Source: Druceiella hillmani
Taxonomy: Eukaryota; Arthropoda; Insecta; Lepidoptera; Hepialidae
Direction of reading: 5' to 3'
Assembly: GCA_039881145.1 (NCBI GenBank)
Contig: JAYKKI010000061.1
Coordinates: forward strand, 10,390,001 to 10,454,000
DNA: 64,000 nt
In this document: one piece after another, positions 1 to 12,273 of the stretch
How the letters are laid out: every line of letters begins with the position of its first letter
How positions within the stretch are numbered: position 1 is the stretch's first letter
Position numbers and translations under genes: made by a program
The notes under the pieces: generated by a model
The model's database searches: none
What the model was told of the DNA's origin: nothing
Seen by the model: only the letters and a program-made list of their open reading frames with translations

Positions 1-74
1 CTTTTTATAATTCATTTAAATAAAATTGTTATGAGAAGAAAATACCACGTAAATCATTTATTTCAACAAACAAA

Positions 75-1886
75 AAAATTAGAACCATATTTAAAGTAAC
101 TCCCTCAAAACGCAAAATTATTGGGTATGATATTTATGATGTTCTGAATACCTGTATGTGGAATGCTCTGCTATTCTTACATAACCAAAATTTACAGCTC
201 ATGCAGTCAAGTAAACATGGTGGCACGACCTTGAAAATATATTTTTAAATTGTTTCATAAACGCTCGATAGTGATAAGTTCAAACTGCTATTTGGCCATA
301 GTAGTCTTCTTATACATTCCCAAGCATGCACGTTGCGAAATGCGGGGGAGGGGGGTGGGGCGGCGGGATCATTTTGCATTGAAATAATTTTTTCTAGGGC
401 GCCTTTAAGTGCACCAATTCCTGTCCATTTGCATATCACTAGCTTTGTGTATATTTCATAGGTAAATGCCATCTCATAGCCCTGTAGAACCTGAAGAAAA
501 TGTTTTCATTGCGGCTAGAACAGATTAAAAAGCACATAAGTTTTTCTTCTTCCAACCTTCTTCTCACTGTTCATTTATTATCATACATATTTTACTTATA
601 AAACCGGTTGTATCTCTCAAGAACTGTGGTGTATCTATTTCTTAACACATTTTTTGTATTAAATAGACCATCACAAAGTAATAGGCAACATACATAAAAT
701 ATTTCATTCCTTTCGGATATTTTGAAAACCTAATGAAAGCTTTTTTATTAGTTGAGACCTTTAGATTAAGCTGCAAGGTATTTGGACAGGCGCCCATATT
801 AAACTGACATTCTCTTTTCTTGAAGAAAAATTGAAGCGAAATAAGACTTATGTGTAATGACTTATGTGTATGTGTAATAATTATGGTTTTTAATTTTGCA
901 ATTTTTTTATCGTCTGAAAACCAAGTAGCCATACATTTGATATTATATCGATTCCTAAACCTTACACATAAATGGAAACATTAAGCGGCAAACCGCGCTG
1001 ATCTGTATTGTGGGTTAGCTGTATCAACGAAATTAGATAACGTCATTCGAAGTCAACATAAACTTGTCTCGTTATAATGATCTGAGGTAAATTTGTGATG
1101 GATAGTTATAATTTAATAGAAGTTAAGAGTCATGGATCAGTTGTATGTGTGGTAAAAATTACTACGATGAGACCTATGTGGAAGATACAAATCGAAAACG
1201 AAACATAAATATGTGAACATTTTCTAGTTGGATAAGTAGCCGAATTTCCAACCGAATCCATACGATAATAGAAATCTTATCCTATATTTTCAATGTTAGG
1301 AAACCTTTCTTGTTTTTCTACTTTAATAAGTAAATTGCAAAAGTTTGTTATAATCCCGTTAAACAGAGAATAACTAAAAATAATTAACTAAAAGTTAATA
1401 ACTAAACATTTTTCAACATTTAAAGAAGTTTTCATTACTTAAATTTTAATAAAGCTGACAAATGCAAAATCTAAAAACAACATAAAGTGACAACTGCTCT
1501 TTATAAAACTGAGTACTTTTATTTTGTACAATTATTGTACCTGGTAACTTATTATATGTTACATACTATTGCCAAATAGAAAATTACTCACACCCGAAAA
1601 TTCTATTATTTACAATAAATTATCATCATCTTAATGTACATATAATTAACTTTAACAAAATTTTAAACTTTGAATATTTAATTTACTTCAGTAACTGCGA
1701 TAATTTCTTATAATCTTTTTTTTTCACTAAACTTTTCTCGCTCATTTACACATTCATTTGTCAGGGTTATAATGTTCCAAAGAATTGTGCCTTATTTTAT
1801 TTTGTCGCTATAAAATATTCGAATTACTGGATATTAAAAAAATAACGACTTCGCTTCTAATATTTCTTACTTTCAAAATATTTTAG
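75..1886 (+). other. Intron of copy B upstream of its exon 6
   Basis: No coding exon seen. Homologous (inverted) to gene A intron 5 at 48717-50620. It holds the G-rich tract and a Glu/Pro-containing minus-strand frame (472-245) that also has a counterpart in the other arm (50142-50330), but with a frameshifted end, so coding is unlikely. Confidence 0.7.
344..367 (+). other. G-rich tract, quadruplex-capable
   Basis: GGGGGAGGGGGGTGGGGCGGCGGG in otherwise AT-rich DNA: four or more G runs separated by one- to four-base loops. It is in the copy B arm, upstream of the exon at 1887. The matching site in gene A (50246-50260, CCCGCCGCCCCCCGC) has a shorter C tract. Confidence 0.75.
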
Positions 1887-3057
1887 AAAATTCACAGCCC
1901 ATTTGTCTGCCAATTTACAACACGTTGCAAAATATTCAATTGGAAGGGCAGGACGTTCACGTTGCCGGATGGGGTGTTACCGAAAAAGAAAGAGACTCTG
2001 ATGTGCTCCTGAAAGTTTCTATAAAAGTAATCCCTAACGATGACTGCATAAATAAATTTAATGAGTAAGTATGACTACATAATAATTGGTGCACCGTGGG
2101 TGGTTGAAATGTTGCTTTTTGTTTTTTCTTCGATTCCAAATAAAATGAAATGTTGTAAAATATTAAGTATTCCTTTTAACTTCTATTTCTAACTCCTTAT
2201 TTCATAACTTAGATCTATTTTTTGGTAAATTTGAAAATTTTAAGTAATGAAAAAAATGCTCTATGTATTTTAATGGATAATACATTGACTGATATTGAAT
2301 ATATTTGGGGTTAATTTTAGAGGGATTCATTATTCACAATTAAATGTAACTTAAAGAATATGGACCCAAATATAGTTTATTTTGACATCAGTCAATATTC
2401 ACAATTAAATGAAACTACGTGATGTAGTATTATTTCTACTTTCTTTATTCATCACGTAGTTTTATTTAATTGTGAACATTGACTGATATCAAAATAAACT
2501 ATATTTGGGTCCATATTCTTTAAACGAGCAGATATTTGCATATAATTTATATGGGGTTATGAGGACGATAACAATTATATTAAGTCTAACCTACCTCTCT
2601 AGTTTTACCCGGAAAAAGAAGTTTTGGGTGTCGCTACGCACTTAAAGAATCATTTGATAAGATTTACTTATTGCCAGATCAAACTTAAGAAATTACCTTT
2701 AATAAATTACCGGTTTTTGGTTTGAGTTTGACCTGGAACTTTAGCGCATATATAGATTTTCCGTTACTATAATTTAATAAAAAGCAATGAATAAAAATTT
2801 TCAGGCACGATAAATTGTCAAATGCGACTTTACATATAAGTGACCACAAAATATGCGCCGGTGCAGAAGGCAAGGACTCGTGCAATGGCGACTCCGGAGG
2901 ACCACTAATTTATCAAACACTCTATGATGGCAAGGTGCGCTACGTTCAGTACGGCATAGTCAGCTACGGGACCAAGGTCTGTGGATTGGGTACGCCTGGG
3001 GTTTACACGAAGATCACAAAATATTTAGATTGGATTTTGGACAACATGAAGCCTTAA
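1887..3057 (+). CDS. Copy B: CLIP-type serine protease, last two exons only
   Basis: Two exons with clean splice sites: 1887-2064 (acceptor ATTTTAG, donor GTAAGT) and 2805-3057 (acceptor TTTTCAG, stop TAA). They encode NSQPICLP, VAGWGVTEKE, VIPNDDCINKF, then HKICAGAEGKDSCNGDSGGP and the tail YLDWILDNMKP. The catalytic Ser, Asp189 and all expected cysteines are present, so this end of the gene is intact. The exons carrying the CLIP domain, His and Asp would lie before base 1. It is the inverted duplicate of gene A exons 6-7 and converges on it tail to tail. The intron holds a 74-base-arm hairpin absent from gene A. Confidence 0.92.
2351..2523. repeat. Intronic inverted repeat, ~74-base arms, 25-base loop
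   Basis: Arms 2351-2424 and 2450-2523 are nearly perfect complements: TTAAAGAATATGGACCCAAA... and ...TTTGGGTCCATATTCTTTAA. It is in the copy B intron. Gene A has only one arm-like remnant at about 47687-47730. MITE or fold-back insertion. Confidence 0.9.
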
Positions 3058-4596
<1,539 letters not shown>

Positions 4597-4732
4597 AGCG
4601 ATAAAATTATACATGTGATTAAAATGTTCTAATATTCGAAATATTTAACATAAACTTAAACTAATGTAATCGGTAGGAGTCGGTCAATTCAATTTAGAAA
4701 TAATTACAAATAATGAATTCATTATTTGTAAT
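4597..4732 (+). repeat. Segment b, left copy, ending in a 30-base perfect palindrome
   Basis: Begins GATAAAATTATACATG and runs through TAATCGGTAGGAGTCGGTC. It matches 45416-45545 in the SAME orientation although its neighbours are inverted. It ends in a perfect palindrome at 4703-4732 centred on GAATTC. Confidence 0.75.
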
Positions 4733-4734
4733 AC

Positions 4735-7700
4735 TACGAAATACGGCTGAAAGGTTTTTGATAGAAAAGTTTTAAAATAATGCTGACCAATGGATTAGTG
4801 AATTTGAGAGAGAATGTGGAAGACTTGAGATTATACAGGATGAAGAGAAAATTGAGATTTTAAAACAACTTCTAGAAAAACAGTGCTTAAATTCGTACAG
4901 CAGTATGCCAATAAAACGGACAGTAAATTCGTAATGGTCAGTATGGATAACTTTTGTGGAACATATGGAGATAAAGGTTTATCCCAAATCAAATATGCAT
5001 TTACATTTGTATTTCAAGCTGACTTGTTACTGGAATATGCCACAAAACAGTAAAGACAGTTATTAGAGGTCAACAGTCACATCGACACCCAAACAATGAT
5101 AAATTTTATTGTAATGTGATGACCAGATTACATAATGGATAAAATAGATAAAGAAAGCATAAAATCAACTGCAAGCCTCTACAATGAAATCGGAAAACAT
5201 GAACATATGGCGAACAAAAGAACTTCAGTAAGAATAAAAAAATAGAAATTATTATAAAAGAAAGACTGATAAAATAACACCATGTAAGACTTGTGAAAAT
5301 TTAAATAAATGTATTTGCTTTCATCTTAAAAGACAGTGCTGGTTCAAACAGAATGAAGAATATAATCAGAAGAGGAGCAGTAGTAAAACCGTGAACAATT
5401 CAAAGATTGATGTTGAACTAAAAAACCATAATAAAAAAACGAATAATAACACCATTAAAACTATAATTCAAACTATTAATAAATGGACATTTAGAGAAAT
5501 TTGGGATATATAATTCAGGCTCAAACATTTCTGTAATTAATTCCAAGTTACTGAAAGGAGAAGGAGAGGATGGTTCAAAAAGTGATAATTTAATCACAAT
5601 TAATGGTATAAAAAGACAAATGGTTAGACAACTATTAAAATAAAATGTTTTGCTATATAAGACAAAACCGGTGTTTATGTCATTGGTGGAGAAGAATTTA
5701 AATACGATTTTCTAATTACACTGGATATCATAAAATCATTTAAACTGGTTCAAACTGAAAATTTGAAAATCACTCAAAAAAGAGAAGAAATCAAAACAGA
5801 AGAGACGATTGATCCTTTGAATAAGGATGATGATAAAAACAAGACTCCTAAAGATTTAATAAATTATACAAATCATTATTCAATAATTTTTAATGAACTC
5901 ATGAAAGAAGAAGCTTTCAAAATAAATATGAGTAACTTAAATACTTAACAAAAGTCAGAAATACATAAACTAATTGACATTTACAAATCAATATTTGCAA
6001 AAGAAAATTTGACTTTCGCATGGTCAATGGATATGAAGGACCTATTGATCTACTCACGGACAAATATTGTAGTAAAAGGCCTTACAGATGTTCAGTTGAA
6101 AACAAAAAAATATATAGAAGACCAGATAGCAAAGTTAATTGACAAACATTTTATAGAGGAAACTTATAGTCAATTTGCGGCACCGGTAACTTTGGATTTC
6201 AAGGAGGGATACAATAAACGGTCAAGGCTATGTGTAGATTTCAGAGATCTAAATAAAACCTCAAGCTCATGCTCAACCATTCCCATTGATCGATGATCTA
6301 GTGATTCAGATAAGAAACTCAACATATTTTACAATACTGGATATCAATTCAGCATTCCGGTCAATCCCGCTACGAAATGAAGATAGGAAGAAAACTGCCT
6401 TCATAACACAGGAATTAATGTATATGTTTGCCTTTTGGTTTGAGGAAATCACCAGCTATTTTTCAAAGGATACTAGGTAGCATTTTAAGAAAGTACAAGC
6501 TTACAGATTTTGCAGAAAACTGCATAGATGATATACTTATATTCTCTAAAACATTTTCTAAACACATTAACAATTTAACACGATTATTAGAAGCTATGAA
6601 AAGGTACATTTGCTTCAGATTCAGTTAAATATCTGAGTCATATGATACAAAATAATATAGTACTGCCTGTACGAAATATTTAGTTTCAATAAAAGATTTT
6701 CCAATACCAAAACTCAGAAAAATATAATACAACTTTTATAGAAAATTAACTTCCATCATGAGCATATAACAAAAAGTGAGATAATTATATTAATTCTAAG
6801 TCTCAATAGACACATTTGGAGGTTTTGGAAGCACACGATCAACAAAGAGATATTTATACCTTTTAGGATATCAATTTACATGATATGCTTACAAAAACAC
6901 AAAGTGCTAATGATTTTGTTAAACTAACCAATAACGTAACAAAGTCTGATACAATTGTAATACTTCTCACTAATCAATACCTTTGAATTAACTCAAAAGA
7001 ATTCAAAACATTTTTATACAAAAAAATCAATGCCAATGGTATTTACTACAGTAAATGCCCCATTTTCTAAAGTTTTAAATGAAAGACTGAATGAAACGCT
7101 TGGAAACAAAATTAGATGTGAAATAAACGAAAAAACAATAAAATGGCATAGACGACAATTGGTCATAACTGCGTAGATAAATATAATAATACAGAACATA
7201 CTATTACTGGTTTTGCATCTAAATTTGCATCTACTAACTGAACTAAAAAAAAAGATAAATCAGAAGTTGAATGGATCAAAGATAGGCAAATAGCATTTGA
7301 AAATTCCAGGAAATAACATAATTACAATAAAAAAATATTTGATAAAAATAGAACTCGATTAAATTTAAATACTGGGGATATGGTACATGTAGAGAATGGG
7401 AACAAACTAAACAGAAATAAATTAGATGAGCTGAAGATTATTAAAAAAGAAGAAAATTATTAAAAAAATATCAAATTCAATTTATAGAATTGGTACAGGT
7501 CATAAGAAATCAGAGTCGAATCTCTTTCACATCACAACACTCATACTAATACCTACATAAAAAAAGCAAAAAAAAACTCGACACAAAGTGTTGTAGATGT
7601 CATTATCAAAAAATTACACACTTGAGGGCTTATATTTATTTTAGTAGAAATTTTCTGCGTGGATATCGTCTCTATCTAGGCTAGATGTATTAATTGTAGG

Positions 7701-8310
7701 TCGTAATGATATGATCTATACTTTTCAAGGATCGTGTAATAAATTTAAACTCATTTTGGAAAGAAAATGATATTAAAAGTAATTATTTAAAAAATGTTCG
7801 ATGAAAGTGCCTTGCGTATATAAAGAACTTAGGAAAATTAAATGGTAATGCCTTCTCTACTACTAGTACCAATGTAAATTTCTCTATACTACTCTACAGT
7901 AGAATGAATAACGTAAAAGTAACATATTGGGGTAGTCTTAGTCGGTAGCCCAATACTAACTTTAATTATAATTTTAATTTACCCATCTACTGACCTGGTC
8001 TACCACATAACCAAAAAAATAAGCTGCCTATACGGGACTGGACTGGTCAATGACCTAATTCATCCCAACGGGTAAATAAATATATTTGTTGTGTTAACTT
8101 ATAGTGTAAGATCGTAAACATCTAGTCATATCCTTCCAATCAAATACTTGTTAAATCATTTTATTAATATTTATAAAAAGATTGTAGTTAATATTTTGAA
8201 AGAGATTGTAAGCAACAATTATTGTAAACATTACAAAAGTTGTATGGGACCATTAAAAGTTTGTTACAGTGAATAAATACGAACCTGGATTAGAAATAAC
8301 GATTGATCCC
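4735..8310 (+). mobile_element. Ty3/gypsy LTR retrotransposon, 5'-truncated, left copy
   Basis: Degenerate but colinear. Gag about 4790-5260 (WINEFERECGRLEIIQDEEK, MDKIDKESIKSTASLYNEI) and a Cys-rich knuckle near 5284 (CKTCENLNKC...RQCWF). Protease near 5510 (YDSGSNISVINSK). Reverse transcriptase 6090-6620: LCVDFRDLNK, TILDINSAFRSIPL, MPFGLRKSPAIFQ, and CIDDILIFSK where YIDD is normal. RNase H and the integrase zinc finger are deleted around 6700-6790. Integrase about 6800-7210 (GGFGSTRSTKRYLYLL, YNNTEHTITGFAS) and its C-terminal part to about 7550 (GDMVHVENGNKL). One LTR follows; no 5' LTR is seen. Many stops make it inactive. An inverted copy lies at 38250-42115. Confidence 0.92.
7575..8310 (+). 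repeat. 3' LTR of the left gypsy copy
   Basis: Begins after an A-rich tract behind the integrase C-terminus and is shared with the inverted copy up to about GGATTAGAAATAACGA near 8310. It holds a TATA-like TATATAAAG at 7817-7825 and GAATAAATACG near its end, compatible with promoter and poly(A) signals of an LTR. Exact ends are uncertain because no second LTR is present for comparison. Confidence 0.6.
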
Positions 8311-8559
8311 AAAGCCCTTTTAACATTATAGAGCTATTTGGAACAGCTTACATGAAAGTTCAAACAGGTTAAATTGCAGGAAACGGTTTCCGCATTACAG
8401 GACTCTCGTCGTAGTAAATTTTATTGCAGTGCATAGATGCACAGATTTTACTTCCACAAAATCATCATCAAATTCTAATGAAGAGCCATCGGTTACAATC
8501 CCAGATTGCACCTTTCATCTAGATCTTTGACTTCTATTTATAACGGTAACAATTTGATT

Positions 8560-9140
8560 TCAAAAAAAGCTAGTCTCAAGATCTAGATCGGAACCAGAAA
8601 ATGCACCTCCATTTGGACCTTCAACGCGTGCATCTGGATATGACACTCAAACAAAAGCATTTACCTCTGGAACTAGATATGAACCCATATATACTGGCGA
8701 ACATTCGTCTTCCAAAATGTATCGCCACAGTCCAGGTCTAGTATCTCGTTATGACATAAGTCCTGCAACAAAAAAGACATCTAATTTGGGTAGAAAAGCT
8801 GCTGCGGCTTCTGTCATATCTTTATCTCCCTGTAAAAATTACCTTATGGACAAAATGAGAAGAAAATTAAAATAGAAAAGAAAATACACCTAAGGAAGAA
8901 GAAAACAAAGACTATTGACAACAAAATGATTGATAGTGAAAGTTAAGAGGAAATCCACTTTGATTCAAAGAGTGAAACAGATGCCATTACAGGCCGAGAA
9001 GCTCCAGACTGCAAATGCCTAGTATATGTTCTCTCCGAAGACACACAAAGAGAACTGTGGATCAAATGATGACGTTTGGACACGTGTTTTTTGCAAGTGA
9101 ATTAAGAAATTCCTTCCACTCACGAAAGTGATTTAGACGC
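8560..9140 (+). mobile_element. Pogo-like DNA transposon relic, C-terminal part
   Basis: Frames with stops give SPGLVSRYDISPATKKTSN, GRKAAAASVISLSPCKNYL, and later DCKCLVYVLSEDTQRELWIK. This order (ISP...GRKAA..VI.SSPYK, then a C..C...W..C finger-like tail) matches the C-terminal region of pogo/Tigger-like transposases of insects, as recalled. It sits directly behind the gypsy LTR, in the same relation as in the right arm. Non-functional. Confidence 0.62.
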
Positions 9141-9247
9141 AAATAGCCTCACTATCGTCGGCTAAAAGGGGTTCTCTAGTTACAATTGTAGTTTGCATGA
9201 AATTGCGATTAGATTAGGCTGTACTTATAAAAATTTAATATTTTGTT

Positions 9248-9398
9248 TACTAAGTTACATTTTGACGAGTGCCCAAATTTCAAATGATAACTAAATGACA
9301 TAAGGAAAAAAAATATGTTTTCTTTTCAATACATGTTTTAGTTTCAGTTTCTTAATCACTGCTTGAAATTTGGTCACTAATCAAAATGTAACATAGTA
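9248..9398. mobile_element. Palindromic MITE-like element, left copy
   Basis: About 150 bases whose two ends are inverted repeats over more than 30 bases: TACTAAGTTACATTTTGA at the left and the complement of TACTATGTTACATTTTGA at the right, followed by CCAAATTTCAA on both. Symmetry weakens toward the A/T-rich centre. The ends and the flanking TA in the right copy suggest a Tc1/mariner-type MITE. Confidence 0.7.
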
Positions 9399-10170
9399 TA
9401 ACGAAAACCCAGTTATAATTTGCCGTAGGCAAATTGGTGGTTTCTACAATTGTATTTATTACATATTATTTTGGGTCTGTTAAAATGTTTTTCGTATAAT
9501 AATTTAATAGGTTTTCATATTTTTTTTTATTTCCAAAAAATTATACCATTTCACTTACAAAACTTTTTCTGATATGTAAAGGGAAATACGGGAAAAAACT
9601 AATGTTTTCAAATTTGTTATAAAACTTTTACTGCCCCTTTCACGAGCAAAGATCGTGCAACTAAAAATCAATGTATATTATTGCAGAAATTTCCAACTAT
9701 ACCTAAATTGTACTTATACATTTACTAATTATATTGCATTTACTGTTGTATTAAGTTACACTGGACGACGGGTAACATGTAACAATAAATCGGGTTTATG
9801 TCCGTTGGTGGTAACGTACGCAATTTAAGGAAAGATCCTATTACAACCTGTTAATTAATTAAATGCAGAGACAAATAGGAAAAAACCTTTGTAGCTTAAT
9901 CATTACACGTCTTTATAGTTAGTAACGAGTAAGAGAGACAAGAAGTGAAAGAATCTTTAGGACTTAATTTTTACATGCCTTTTCTATAAACTATCGTTTA
10001 TTAGTGCTATAGACAATTTTGCACACTATGCATATGTTCTGGTATTTATTGGGTTTTTTTGCTGTAAATTTGGACTAATTTTTCTTACTGGGTTGAGTAT
10101 TTATTTGATTGTATTAAGATTTTGATTGTAGTCACGGAAGCCAGCGAACGGAAACCAGCACTATGATTTG
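9399..10170. other. Arm sequence of unknown nature
   Basis: Matches the reverse complement of ~35340-36040. Notable conserved stretch ACTGGACGACGGGTAACATG near 9768, then TTTATGTCCGTTGGTGGTAA near 9797. No protein frame; may be the end of a larger transposon. Confidence 0.55.
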
Positions 10171-10668
10171 GAGCACTTTAAACTAAATATAACCTTACCA
10201 AATATAACCTTATACCAAATATAACCTTACGTATCAAAAAAGGTTTCTTCTACATTATGTACATGAAACGATATGGACGATAGCTCCCTTTTTCATTACG
10301 TTGTAGCACAGAAGATAAGTTTCGTGAAATTTAATTTCCGATTATTGTTTGAAATAATTGTGTACCCTAATTTATTAGAAAAACCTGCGTTCGGGTAGTT
10401 ATAGTTTTAATTGCCCAATTTCATTCGGGGTACAAATTTTCAACCATCTGGTCGCGATTGCACCGGGTGTGCTTTGTTAGTACTGAATGAGAGAAAACTC
10501 CATGAAATGTATCATGGTGATATGTTGTAGTGTTACTGAATTTATTACGTTTATTACCTTCATTGAGTAACATAGGTGTGAAAAGTGCATTGTTGCCAAA
10601 ACTCAATGCAAAAAAAAATACAAGTAATATAAATGAGAGACAAAAAATTAAATTTTTAAAATTAATAG
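10171..10668 (-). repeat. Inverted partial copy (b) of the 1.4 kb repeat
   Basis: Matches the reverse complement of 10812-11287. Together with copy a it makes an inverted repeat with arms of about 480-500 bases and a spacer of about 140 bases. Matching ends include TTTAAACTAAATATAACC at the left and GGTTATATTTAGTTTAAA at the right. Confidence 0.85.
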
Positions 10669-10671
10669 TCG

Positions 10672-12125
10672 GAAAATCAGAATGCAATAAGTGTGAAATA
10701 CTTTAAAGAAGGTACAATTCAAACTATTCTTAAATAGATATCAGTTAGGGTACGGTAGTGTTGTGTTGAAAAACGTTAGACATCGCATAAAACAATTCTT
10801 TTGCATTTATTATTAATTTTAAAAATGTAATTTTTTGACTCTCATTTATATTGCTTGTATTTTTTTTTGCATTGAATTTTGGCAACAATGCACTTTTCAC
10901 ACCTATATTACTCAATGAAGGTAATAAACGCAATAAATTCAGTAACACTACAATATATGACCATGATACATTTCATGGAGTTTTCTCTCATTCAGTACAA
11001 ACAAAGCACGCCCGGTGCAATCGCGACCAGATGGTTGAAAATTTGTACCCCGAACGAAATTGGGCAATTAAAACTATAACTACCCGAACGCAGGTTTTTC
11101 TAATAAATTAAGGATACACAATTATTTCAAACAATAATCGGAAATTAAATTTCACGAAACTTATCTTCTGTGCTACAACGTAATGAAAAAGGGAGGTATC
11201 GTCCATATCGTTTCATGTACAAATGTAGAAGAAACCTTTGTTGATACGTAAGGTTATATTTGGTAAGGTTATATTTAGTTTAAAGTTGGCTCTAAATCAT
11301 AGAGCTGGCTTCAAACTGGACAATTATAGAGCTGACTTTGCACTATCGTTGATTATTTAAATATGTAAGAGCCTTCCGACGCGTATCCTCGTCTGAAGAT
11401 ACGCTTCAGAAGACTCTTATATTACGCAACATAAATTCAAGACTTTGGAATGACCTTTTCGCTACATCTATCAAACAACCATGATTGCTATCCACTGTCC
11501 ATTTATCAGGACAGTGGATAGCAAAGGTCTGAAATTCGAACTCTGTCCGATTCGGTCGTAATCGCCTAAAATAAATATTAGACGCAAAATTATCTACTAG
11601 TATGTACTATACGCAAGATACGAAGTGACGAAACGTAAAAGTAAAAGAGAAGAAGCATAAAGGTGGAAAGGAGTTTCTGGTTTTGCGAAAGCACTTTAAT
11701 AAAATATTATCATCTTTGGGATCAAAAGCCTTCTTATAATTATCGAATTATGAAACGTCGACCTAAAAATCTAGGTGAACCTGATAGGAGTTGATGAATA
11801 ATGTGAAACTGGTAACTGTCGAACGTTCAGCGCGATATCCGTATTGCTCTTCACAAATATGACTTTCTTACCTAAAATATATGCTGCAATATAATGCAAA
11901 ATCTTTTGAGTTAACCGGCGCAAAGAGGATCGCAATCAGCTGAAAGTTAGATGCTTCAGACGAGGTACCGCCCTTAGATAAAGACGTTACGCGAGTAATA
12001 GAATCATCATTTCATCGCTAGTTGATATTGCTGTAACAAATATATGTTTAAGATTTGTATTTAATATTATCGTGTTAAATATTGGTTTAGATATATGTTA
12101 TGCTTAGGGTTGAATAAAAATATGT
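10672..12125 (+). repeat. 1.4 kb interspersed repeat of unknown class, copy a
   Basis: From GGAAAATCAGAATGCAATAA to GGTTGAATAAAAATAT; same order and orientation as 32883-34149. It contains a 14-base-stem hairpin at 11487-11522 (GCTATCCACTGTCC / GGACAGTGGATAGC) and ends near an AATAAA-like motif. Two short overlapping frames near 10851-11111 stay open in copies a and b, but copy c breaks one of them. No protein family recognised; a non-autonomous element or 3' end of a larger one is possible. Confidence 0.72.
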
Positions 12126-12184
12126 GTAACAGTCTCTCTCTCTCTCGCTCTACCGGTATTTCATTCGCCCATTCATACTCTATA

Positions 12185-12273
12185 AAAATACTTTTTGATA
12201 CAGTGAGCTGCGGTGAGCCTGTACTTGTCATTTATTAAACTGCCGCCGCAGCGAGATCCCTCTTTATTTTTTC
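12185..12273 (-). pseudogene. Gene C exon 4: truncated catalytic histidine exon
   Basis: After a CGTTGTAG acceptor the frame gives KEGSRCGGSLINDKY, then RLTAAHCIKKY; about 30 codons in, homology is lost and a TGA follows. The break lies about 60 bases from the end of the 1.4 kb repeat at 10672-12125. About half of the usual 176-base exon is missing. Confidence 0.82.

Noticed and set aside
245..472. Frame conserved in both arms (NDPAAP, RRLLWPNSS)
   Set aside because: Shared because the arms are duplicated; the frames diverge by indels after NDPAAP, and it lies in an intron.
2685..2885. Minus-strand frame over the protease exon
   Set aside because: Antisense shadow of copy B exon 7 and its intron.
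7014..7199. Minus-strand hydrophobic 61-residue frame
   Set aside because: Antisense of the gypsy integrase region.
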